Origin: Chloroflexota bacterium
Lineage (GTDB): Bacteria; Chloroflexota; Dehalococcoidia; Lucifugimonadales; JACPCL1
NCBI GenBank assembly: GCA_016179765.1
Contig: JACPCL010000035.1
Span: 61,536-125,535, forward strand
Length of the DNA: 64,000 nucleotides
Reading direction: 5' to 3'
Shown here: positions 52,128 through 58,347 of the stretch, piece by piece
How the letters are laid out: each line of letters begins with the position of its first letter
Numbering within the stretch: the stretch's first letter is position 1
The notes under the pieces: model-generated
Database searches by the model: none
What the model was told of the DNA's origin: nothing
What the model saw: only the letters and a program-made list of their open reading frames with translations
Position numbers and translations under genes: made by a program

Positions 52128-52985
52128 ATGGCGCACCAGTTCATCCACGTGGAAGAGGCGGACGGCGTTCTGCTCATCACCATGGACGACCCTAGGACCC
52201 GCAACGCCCTGGGGGGTGAGATGTCCCAGGAGATCAACGAGGAGCTGGACCGCCTGGAGGCGGAACCTCACCTGCGAGTCCTGGTGCTCACCGGCAAGGA
52301 CCCCGCCTTCTGCTCCGGCGCCAATGTCCGGCGCTTCAACGAAAACATTGAGGCCAGGGAACGCCAGCGCCAGGAGGCCCCGGCGGAGCCGCCTGGCCCC
52401 TCCGCATGGGAACGCATGGAGGCCCGATGGATGCCCAACGCCGGCCGGGAGGACCGCAGCCGCTTCCTGCCCCTGCGCATCCACAACCTCCAGAAGCCCT
52501 CCATCGCCATGGTCAACGGGCCTGCGGCGGGCATCGGCATGGGCATCGCCATCTCCTGCGACATCCGCACCGCCTCGGAGAAGGCAGGCTTCTCCGAGGC
52601 CTTTATTCGCAACGGGCTGATCCCCGCAGACGGTTCCTGCTGGCAGCTCCCACGCATGATTGGCCTGGGCAACACCCTGCTCTTGCAGTACCTGGGCGAC
52701 ATGACGCCAGCGGAGGAGGCTTACCGCCTGGGGCTGGTGAACCGGCTGGTGGCCCACGAGAGGCTATTGGAGGAGACGATGGCCCTGGCCCGCCGCCTGG
52801 CGGAAGGGCCTACCTACTCCATGTCCCTCATCAAATGGCTGGTGCACAAGTCCCTGTACACCGACCTGGAGGAGAGCCTGCGAGTTGCAGGGGCGGCCCA
52901 GTCCATAGCCCGTGAGACGCAAGACCACAAGGAGGGCGTCCGCGCCTTCCTGGAGAAGCGCAAGCCGGAGTTCAAAGGGAAGTGA
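52128..52985 (+). CDS. Enoyl-CoA hydratase/isomerase family protein
   Basis: A 285-residue crotonase-fold enzyme that adds water to, or isomerises, CoA thioesters. Marks are DDPRTRNALGGEMSQEI, the oxyanion segments FCSGANVRRF (about 63-72) and MVNGPAAGIGMGIAISCDIR (about 125-144), and FSEAFIRNGLIPADG. The insertion QEAPAEPPGPSAWERM (about 84-99) between the two is longer than usual. AGGAGG lies 5 nt before the ATG. The next gene (TPP enzyme) begins 11 nt downstream and is likely in the same operon. Confidence 0.9.
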   Translation: MAHQFIHVEEADGVLLITMDDPRTRNALGGEMSQEINEELDRLEAEPHLRVLVLTGKDPAFCSGANVRRFNENIEARERQRQEAPAEPPGPSAWERMEARWMPNAGREDRSRFLPLRIHNLQKPSIAMVNGPAAGIGMGIAISCDIRTASEKAGFSEAFIRNGLIPADGSCWQLPRMIGLGNTLLLQYLGDMTPAEEAYRLGLVNRLVAHERLLEETMALARRLAEGPTYSMSLIKWLVHKSLYTDLEESLRVAGAAQSIARETQDHKEGVRAFLEKRKPEFKGK

Positions 52986-52996
52986 GGAGACCATCC

Positions 52997-54649
52997 ATGA
53001 AGACCATAGACGCCATTGCCCAGATCCTCAAGATGGAGGGTATCCAGCACATAGCAGCCTTCCCCACGACGCCGGTCATTGAGTCGGTGGCCGAGGCCGG
53101 CATCCGCCCCATCATCTGCCGCCAGGAGCGGGCTGGCGTAGGCATCGCCGATGGGTACGCGCGGGTGAAAAACGGCGCGCCTCCAGGCGTCTTCGCCATG
53201 CAGTACGGCCCCGGGGCGGAGAACGCCTACGCCGGCGTAGCCACCGCCTTCTCCGACGGCGTGCCCTTGCTCCTCTTGCCTCTGGGCCACCCCAGGGACC
53301 GCGACGGCGTGTACCCCAACTTTAGCTCCCTGCGCAACTTCGCCGGCGTCACCAAATCCGTGGAGCAGGTCAACATGCCAGGCCGGGTGGCCGATACCAT
53401 GCGCCGGGCCTTCGCACGCCTCAAGATGGGCCGCCCAGGGCCGGTGATGGTGGAAATCCCTGCGGACGTGGCCGTGGAGGAGGTACCGGCGGGCATCTTG
53501 GAGGCATACAAACCGGTGAAGGCTACGGCTCCCCAGGGCGACCCTCAGGCTATTCAGGAAGCTGTCAAAGCCCTGCTTTCTGCGGCCCACCCCGTCATCC
53601 ATGCCGGTCAGGGGGTGCTTTACGGAAATGCTACCCAAGAGTTGGTAGAGTTCTCGGAGCTCACACAGATTCCTGTGATGACCACCATGGCGGGCAAGAG
53701 CGCCTTCCCGGAAAAACACCCCCTCGCTCTGGGCAGCGCCTCCGGCGTCATGAGCCGGCCCGCGTACGAGTTCCTCAAGCGGGCCGACGTGGTGTTTGGC
53801 GTCGGCACCAGCTTCTCCAAACACGGCATGGTCACCCCCATTCCCCCTGGCAAGACCTTGATCCAGGCCACCAACGACCCCGTGGACATAGACAAGAGCT
53901 ACTACGTGGACTACCCCATCCTCGGCGACGCCAAGCTGGTCTTGGGGCAGTGCATTGAGGCGGCTCGGGACCTGCTGAGCACCCGGCCAAGGCGCAGGAA
54001 TGGGGGCGTCGCCGAGGAGATTGCAACACTGCGACAGGAGTGGCTGGCCCAGTGGATGCGAAAGCTCACCTCCAGCGAAAAGCCCATCACCCCCTACCGT
54101 GTCATCGGGGAGTTCATGCGCAACGTAAACCCCGCCCAGGCCATCGTTACCCACGACTCCGGCAGCCCCCGAGACCAGCTTATGCCCTTCTATCAGTCCG
54201 ACGGGCCACGGACGTACCTGGGCTGGGGCAAGTCCCATGGCCTCGGCACCGGCCTTGGACTGACCATCGGGGCCAAGCTGGCCGCCCCCGACATGTTCTG
54301 CGTCAACTTCATGGGTGACGCCGCCTTCGGCATGATTGGCCTGGACTTTGAGACGGCGGCTCGCTCCGGCCTGCCCATTCTGACCGTTGTGTTGAACAAC
54401 TCCACCATGGCCATTGAGACCCAGGCCATGGCGGCCTCCCACCGGCTCTACGGCACCCGGAACTTGGGAGGCAACTACGCAGATATGGCGCGAGCTATGG
54501 GCGGCTGGGCTGAACGCGTGGAGGAGCCTGGCCAGGTGGGGCCGGCCATCTTGCGCGCCAAACGGGCCACCGAGGAGGGAAGAGCGGCCCTCCTGGAGTT
54601 CATCACCAGCCAGGAGCAGGAGTTCTCCCACCGTGCGCCTTTCCGCTAG
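52997..54649 (+). CDS. Thiamine-diphosphate enzyme, acetolactate synthase-like
   Basis: A 550-residue TPP-superfamily protein. The catalytic glutamate is E44 (CRQERAGVGIADGYARV), and the PP domain has GDA at about 440 in place of GDG, with NN at VVLNNSTMA near 466. A central domain includes TTMAGKSAFPEKHPL. It is co-transcribed with the enoyl-CoA hydratase gene 11 nt upstream, suggesting work on a CoA-linked acid or its keto form. ATG 52997 has GAGGAG at 7 nt; GTG 52982 overlaps the previous stop and is less likely. The stop TAG is the first 3 nt of a family B repeat. Confidence 0.85.
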   Translation: MKTIDAIAQILKMEGIQHIAAFPTTPVIESVAEAGIRPIICRQERAGVGIADGYARVKNGAPPGVFAMQYGPGAENAYAGVATAFSDGVPLLLLPLGHPRDRDGVYPNFSSLRNFAGVTKSVEQVNMPGRVADTMRRAFARLKMGRPGPVMVEIPADVAVEEVPAGILEAYKPVKATAPQGDPQAIQEAVKALLSAAHPVIHAGQGVLYGNATQELVEFSELTQIPVMTTMAGKSAFPEKHPLALGSASGVMSRPAYEFLKRADVVFGVGTSFSKHGMVTPIPPGKTLIQATNDPVDIDKSYYVDYPILGDAKLVLGQCIEAARDLLSTRPRRRNGGVAEEIATLRQEWLAQWMRKLTSSEKPITPYRVIGEFMRNVNPAQAIVTHDSGSPRDQLMPFYQSDGPRTYLGWGKSHGLGTGLGLTIGAKLAAPDMFCVNFMGDAAFGMIGLDFETAARSGLPILTVVLNNSTMAIETQAMAASHRLYGTRNLGGNYADMARAMGGWAERVEEPGQVGPAILRAKRATEEGRAALLEFITSQEQEFSHRAPFR

Positions 54650-54799
54650 CAGGCCGCGGAAGAAGGGGGAGTCCAGAGGGGGCAAGGCCTCCTCTGGCAG
54701 GGGTCTGGGGCCTGTCCTTGAGTCCGCCGAAGGCGGACGAAGGAGTGTCCCCCAGATACAATTCTTCCCCCTTCCCTGAAGTAGGCTCTTGCACATAAG
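54647..54799. repeat. MITE-like repeat, family B (copy 6), interrupted
   Basis: Starts TAGCAGGCCGCGGAAGAAGG and carries GTCCAGAGGGG and the GTCCGCCGAAGGCGGAC palindrome and GTGTCCCCCAGATACAA, but it lacks the usual TTTTTCAGCACCCTGCTA end. Its right part runs into the left inverted repeat of the island at 54767. Confidence 0.7.
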
Positions 54800-54882
54800 C
54801 ACAAAAAGGTTGGGGGTTTCCAAATCAGACCGCCAGTGCTAAAATATGAGGCGGTTCAAAACAGGCTGATGAGGAGAACAAA

Positions 54883-55089
54883 GTGCCAAAGCTCACTCCT
54901 GACAAACGAGAGGAAGTCATTCGGCGTAGAGGGAATATTTCCGATGGAGACGGCAAGAAGCACCCCATCACCAATCTGGAGATACACCATAAAGACCGCA
55001 ACACAGATAACAACGCCCCTAAAAACTTACGGGTGCTGACTAAGAACGAGCACCAAGTCTTACATGGCAAGGGGAGAACCAAGCGATAG
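54883..55089 (+). CDS. Small HNH-type protein
   Basis: A 68-residue protein with an HNH nuclease-like signature: NLEIHHKDRNTDNNAPKNLR (HH...D...N) then VLTKNEHQVLHGKG (H). The core is compact and lacks the flanking zinc cysteines of longer HNH proteins. The start is GTG 54883 with GAGGAG at 6 nt. Its end overlaps by 30 nt the convergent gene on the minus strand. It lies inside the inverted-repeat-bounded island, so it may be a mobile gene. Confidence 0.7.
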   Translation: MPKLTPDKREEVIRRRGNISDGDGKKHPITNLEIHHKDRNTDNNAPKNLRVLTKNEHQVLHGKGRTKR

Positions 55090-55329
55090 CCTCCTCACTG
55101 ACTCAATAGACCCACTTGGAATAAGAGTCACGTCCCTGTAATCGCCTTCGTCGTTGAGTTCGGCTGCGATGATTGTAGTCGTGTCATCCCGTGAGATGAG
55201 ATGGCCGACGCTCTCAAAGACCGCCATCCTTATACCCTTCATCTTTTCTGTGTTACGAGTTTCAGGGTAAAACCTGGCATCTCGCCATGTTACGATAACT
55301 ATCTCTGACCTTTTAGCCCCCATTCGCAT
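55060..55329 (-). CDS. Hypothetical protein in the island
   Basis: An 89-residue protein, MRMGAKRSEIVIVTWRDARF at the start, then two beta-rich stretches (MAVFESVGHLISRDDTTTII, AAELNDEGDYRDVTLIPSGS). I do not recognise it; similar short proteins with an early VTWRDA are common in phages. It is convergent with and overlaps the HNH gene by 30 nt. Confidence 0.5.
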   Translation of the reverse strand: MRMGAKRSEIVIVTWRDARFYPETRNTEKMKGIRMAVFESVGHLISRDDTTTIIAAELNDEGDYRDVTLIPSGSIESVRRLSLGSPLAM

Positions 55330-55346
55330 ATACTCCTAGTAAACTA

Positions 55347-55376
55347 TTGTAGCATCTGCGGTCTCGGCAGTATACT
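55347..55376 (+). promoter_or_regulatory. Promoter for the 157-residue island gene
   Basis: TTGTAG (55347-55352) and TATACT (55371-55376) are separated by 18 nt, 26 nt upstream of ATG 55402. It is divergent from the 89-residue gene. Confidence 0.55.
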
Positions 55377-55401
55377 GTCAGCAACCTTTGAGGAAGGTGG
55401 C

Positions 55402-55875
55402 ATGATGGTAGGAGAAGGCCCGTTTAAGGATTTCGAGCAATTCTTTGAGGAACCAGATGTTAAAAAAGAGTTTGATACTCTCAAACGGCAAGTGTCCTCT
55501 CTGCGGCGAAATACTGCCGCTCTTACCAAACGCCTTAGTGACTTGGAGGTCATGGGATTTCAAGACCAACTAAACTCGGTCAATACGACTCTTGGTAATA
55601 TCGGCGCATGGCTCCTCTACATCCGCAGAGAACTCGCCAACAACAGCATTAGGCTCGAAATGTTGTGGATGTCACAGTATTTGAGCGACGAAGGCATTCG
55701 GCAAGCTAGAGCCAACGATGCCAACTTTTGCATCCAGTCAATTCGAGTACTCGCTACCGAACTCCTCAGTTCACTAACCGCCAGCACCGAACCTGAAAAC
55801 GTTTCGGCGCAAATGCGAATTCGCTCCAAACCAGTCCTTGTTAGGCGGGGGTTCGGGGATTACTTCCCACCTTAG
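55402..55875 (+). CDS. Coiled-coil hypothetical protein in the island
   Basis: A 157-residue protein with a long helical coiled-coil pattern (about 15-60, VKKEFDTLKRQVSSLRRNTA) and a hydrophobic stretch near 68-76. No known domain is recognised. GAGGAAGG lies 5 nt before tandem ATGs (55402, 55405). The last 35 nt overlap a convergent small gene. Confidence 0.55.
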   Translation: MMVGEGPFKDFEQFFEEPDVKKEFDTLKRQVSSLRRNTAALTKRLSDLEVMGFQDQLNSVNTTLGNIGAWLLYIRRELANNSIRLEMLWMSQYLSDEGIRQARANDANFCIQSIRVLATELLSSLTASTEPENVSAQMRIRSKPVLVRRGFGDYFPP

Positions 55876-55996
55876 CGCCTCTAGCAGCTTCGAGTGAACG
55901 CTTTAGCTTTTCCGGCACCATAAGCCGTACTATCTCCTCTCTCACAATCTCCCTCACCCGTTCCTCTGTTAGCTCAACTTTGGTATCCTTGTTCAT
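55841..55996 (-). CDS. Very small charged protein
   Basis: A 51-residue gene, ATG 55996 to TAA 55841, with AGAGGGGG ahead of the ATG. The product is a charged helix (MNKDTKVELTEERVREIVRE) and then a short basic tail, resembling small antitoxin or DNA-binding ribbon-helix proteins. Its 3' end overlaps the convergent 157-residue gene by 35 nt. Confidence 0.5.
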   Translation of the reverse strand: MNKDTKVELTEERVREIVREEIVRLMVPEKLKRSLEAARGAKVGSNPRTPA

Positions 55997-56122
55997 GGTT
56001 CCCCCTCTTTTCTGACCCTTATGTGCAAGGGCCTACTGAAGGGAAGGGGGCCAGGGGGTTAGGTCAAAAGGACTTTTAGGGCAAGGCCCCTATGAATAGC
56101 CCCCGCTCCTCTTTGCAGAATC

Positions 56123-56164
56123 ATGAACAGGAAGGCGGCCCCGCGGGACCGCCTTCCTGTTCAT
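56123..56164. terminator. 16-bp hairpin
   Basis: Arms 56123-56138 (ATGAACAGGAAGGCGG) and 56149-56164, loop of 10 nt. It lies downstream of the DinB-like gene on the minus strand and outside the island. Confidence 0.6.
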
Positions 56165-56234
56165 CCTAAATTGGGGTGAGGTCGCCTGAGCTGAATGACA
56201 GGAGCTTTATGCACAGAGGGCCCTCAGTCTAGCC

Positions 56235-56696
56235 CTAGCGGCTAGCACCCTGCAACGCCGCCACGTGGCCCTGCCAGTGGCCGGCCAGGCGCTCCAGGCG
56301 CTGGCGGGCGGTCATGGTGACACCCCCGGGCCGCACCATCACAACCGCGTCTATGTCGCTGAGCCGGCGGGCAGCGGTGTCCAGGCGGGCCTGGAGCTGG
56401 CGCGCGTGGCGGGCCAGGTCGGCCAAGGACTCGCCCTTGTGGCTCTGCACGGAGACGGCGTTGGTGGCATCGGTCTCTGTGGTCACAACGCAGGGGCCGA
56501 AGCCACGGGCGACCCACTCCATGCCCTGAGCAGTTGTCTCGTGCCAGTACAGGAAATGAGAAAGGACTTCCCATGCGCCCCAATCGCCCACACGGGCCTT
56601 TGTTGACGCGCCGGGGCCGTCAAAGTAGGCGAGGGTGCTTTTGACGGCGGCATCCAGGTTGGACAGCAGGGTATCTCGCTCAGCATTCTTGTTCAT
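56235..56696 (-). CDS. DinB/ClbS-like helical-bundle protein
   Basis: A 153-residue protein of the DinB/ClbS/maleylpyruvate-isomerase-like four-helix-bundle family. The metal-binding histidines are visible in SHFLYWHETTAQGM (about 46-59) and GHWQGHVAAL near the end. The usual roles are thiol-dependent metal enzymes or stress proteins, substrate unknown. It is a single gene on its strand with weak ribosome binding (GGAGACTACC ahead of the ATG). Confidence 0.75.
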   Translation of the reverse strand: MNKNAERDTLLSNLDAAVKSTLAYFDGPGASTKARVGDWGAWEVLSHFLYWHETTAQGMEWVARGFGPCVVTTETDATNAVSVQSHKGESLADLARHARQLQARLDTAARRLSDIDAVVMVRPGGVTMTARQRLERLAGHWQGHVAALQGASR

Positions 56697-56814
56697 TGGT
56701 AGTCTCCTTTTGGTTTGTTAGAGTGCCCTACGTTACTGTTACTTATTGTGTTGGTCAATCAGCTCCCCCCTTGCCTTGGCTTGGCTGGAAAAGACTGAAC
56801 TCTTCTCCAGCTAC

Positions 56815-56876
56815 GGGTGAAGGGGGTGCCCCTCTCCCTTGATGGGAGAGGGATTCAGGGTGAGGGTGAGGCTCTA
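56815..56876. repeat. Family C repeat
   Basis: CCTCTCCCTTGATGGGAGAG, then GATTCAGGGTGAGGGTGAGG. With plain sequence it makes up the gap 56697-56953. Confidence 0.7.
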
Positions 56877-56953
56877 GCCCACAGGCCAGGCAACTTCATG
56901 TGCTCACGGCCTTCCGGGTGTGGCGCATGCAACCGTCTGTGTGCGCTCGCCGT

Positions 56954-57673
56954 TCACCACTTTTTTCTTCGCCCGCCCATCAGCTTGACCAGCAAGCGCA
57001 CCGGAGCGGGCATGCCGCCGCGAATGACGGGGTCTAGGACGATGACGCGGGCCTTCTGGCCCACCGCCTGAGCGAAACGGGCTGGGTCGCCACCCGTGGC
57101 GAAGCCGTAGTGCATGGGAATGACGGCGGCGGCCCTGACCATCTCCACCGCCTGGGCGGCCTCCGCCTCGCCCATGACAAAGGTCCCCCCAATGGGCAGC
57201 ATGGCCACGTCCACGGGGCCAGCCTGGGCCAGCTCCGGCACGGCGTCCGTGTCGCCCGCATGGTACAGGATAAGGCCGCCCAGGTGGAAGCGATACCCAA
57301 CGTTGAAGTAGCGTCCCCTGGGGTGCAGGCCGTTGTAGCCGGGGATGGCGGTGACGGATAGGCCGGCGGAAGTCGTGGACTGGCCTTCCCACAGGGTAGT
57401 GGCATGAACCCCCTTGTGGCCCAGGCTTTCCGCTGCCGCGGGACTGGCGATGACCGGTGCGTCCCCTTTCCGGCAGGCGGCAATGGCTCTTATGTCCATG
57501 TGGTCGGTGTGCGGATGCGTCACAAGCACCAAGTCCCCTCTGTCCTCCCCCACGTGGGCGGGCGTGACGCGCACGGGGTCTATCCAGACAACGGTGTTAC
57601 CCGCTTTTATCTTGAAGCAGGACTGGATGTAGCGAGTGATCTCAACTCCGGAAACGGTGACGGTTGAGGGCAC
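56954..57673 (-). CDS. Metallo-beta-lactamase-fold hydrolase (UlaG-like)
   Basis: A 239-residue MBL-fold metal-dependent hydrolase of the UlaG/UPF0173 type. The metal motif HPHTDH (VTHPHTDHMD) is near residues 53-59, DTDAVPEL supplies the next Asp, and IPMHYGF the last His. No extra domain is seen. Likely reactions are lactone or phosphodiester-like hydrolysis. It is 16 nt downstream of the cytochrome-like gene and in the same orientation. Confidence 0.88.
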   Translation of the reverse strand: MPSTVTVSGVEITRYIQSCFKIKAGNTVVWIDPVRVTPAHVGEDRGDLVLVTHPHTDHMDIRAIAACRKGDAPVIASPAAAESLGHKGVHATTLWEGQSTTSAGLSVTAIPGYNGLHPRGRYFNVGYRFHLGGLILYHAGDTDAVPELAQAGPVDVAMLPIGGTFVMGEAEAAQAVEMVRAAAVIPMHYGFATGGDPARFAQAVGQKARVIVLDPVIRGGMPAPVRLLVKLMGGRRKKW

Positions 57674-57689
57674 GGTTGTCTCTCAGAGG

Positions 57690-58139
57690 CTAGGGGTTGG
57701 CTCCCTGAGGGGGCGGCTTCAGGGAGAGATGCTTGGGCGGGTCAAGAGGAAGCTGCCAGACGATCTCCGGATGGCCGGTGACCTGGTGGTAGCGGTTAGC
57801 GCCCTCAACACCCTTCTGGAAAGCACCCTCAAAAGCAGGGATGTCCTGCTGCCCCAGGGCCTTTTCTAGGGCTGATAGCGGACCATTGATAAAGGCGTTG
57901 AGGTGGTCGGCATACCGCGGCCTGGTGGTGGCGCCCAGGCGCAGCAAGCCGCGGATCTCGCCGAGCTGGTGACGGGCCAGCGGCCAGTTGCCGCCTTTTG
58001 CAGCGTAGTACAAAATCCAATACCGGTCGCTGACCTGGGGCATGAGGGCCCCCAGCCCAGGTTGCATCTCCGCAATCTGGTCCAGGGTCAGCTCGGTGTG
58101 CCGGGTGCGCCCCACCATGGGCGGGGTTTGCTGCGTCAC
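57690..58139 (-). CDS. Cytochrome-like protein lacking the CxxCH heme motif
   Basis: A 149-residue protein whose layout matches small helical c-type cytochromes of a recurring family: LTLDQIAEMQPGLGALM, GGNWPLARHQLGEIRGLL, a region with PLSALEKALGQQDIPAFEGA, and then ANRYHQVTGHPEIVWQLP, where the family normally has CxxCH. The two cysteines are Ala and Tyr here, so covalent heme attachment should be impossible although the His remains. GTG 58139 is chosen because AAGGAGG lies 5 nt upstream; the frame is open to 58217. It is followed by the MBL-fold gene. Confidence 0.6.
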   Translation of the reverse strand: MTQQTPPMVGRTRHTELTLDQIAEMQPGLGALMPQVSDRYWILYYAAKGGNWPLARHQLGEIRGLLRLGATTRPRYADHLNAFINGPLSALEKALGQQDIPAFEGAFQKGVEGANRYHQVTGHPEIVWQLPLDPPKHLSLKPPPQGANP

Positions 58140-58244
58140 CGGGGCCTCCTTGAGGTTGGAAGGGCGGATGAGAAGGGAGTCCAGGGAATAATACCTGGAA
58201 AACGGGCCGCCTTCCATAGGGAGCCGGAGCCTTGCCTTTCATGC

Positions 58245-58250
58245 TACACT
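58245..58250 (+). promoter_or_regulatory. Extended -10 (TGCTACACT) ahead of the acylase gene
   Basis: TGC plus TACACT matches the extended -10 form, 98 nt before the ATG. No good -35 element is visible. Confidence 0.4.
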
Positions 58251-58347
58251 TTCTGGCAACACGCCTAGGGAGAGGGAGGCTCCTGAGAGGGAAGCTCCTT
58301 TGGGGCTTCCTTGAAAGGGAGATAGCCTCTTTGAAAGCAAATGGGCC

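Larger units (their letters stand above)
54767..56050. mobile_element. Inverted-repeat-bounded island of orphan genes
   Basis: Positions 54767-54799 and 56018-56050 are 33-bp imperfect inverted repeats sharing CCCCCTTCCCT, then AGTAGGC and CTTGCACATAAG (about three mismatches). The interior is AT-richer than its surroundings and holds four small genes (54883-55089, 55060-55329, 55402-55875, 55841-55996). No transposase is seen. The island appears to split a family B repeat. Confidence 0.55.

Noticed and set aside
52814..54823. 669-residue minus-strand frame opposite the third TPP enzyme
   Set aside because: Antisense shadow of a protein with clear motifs.
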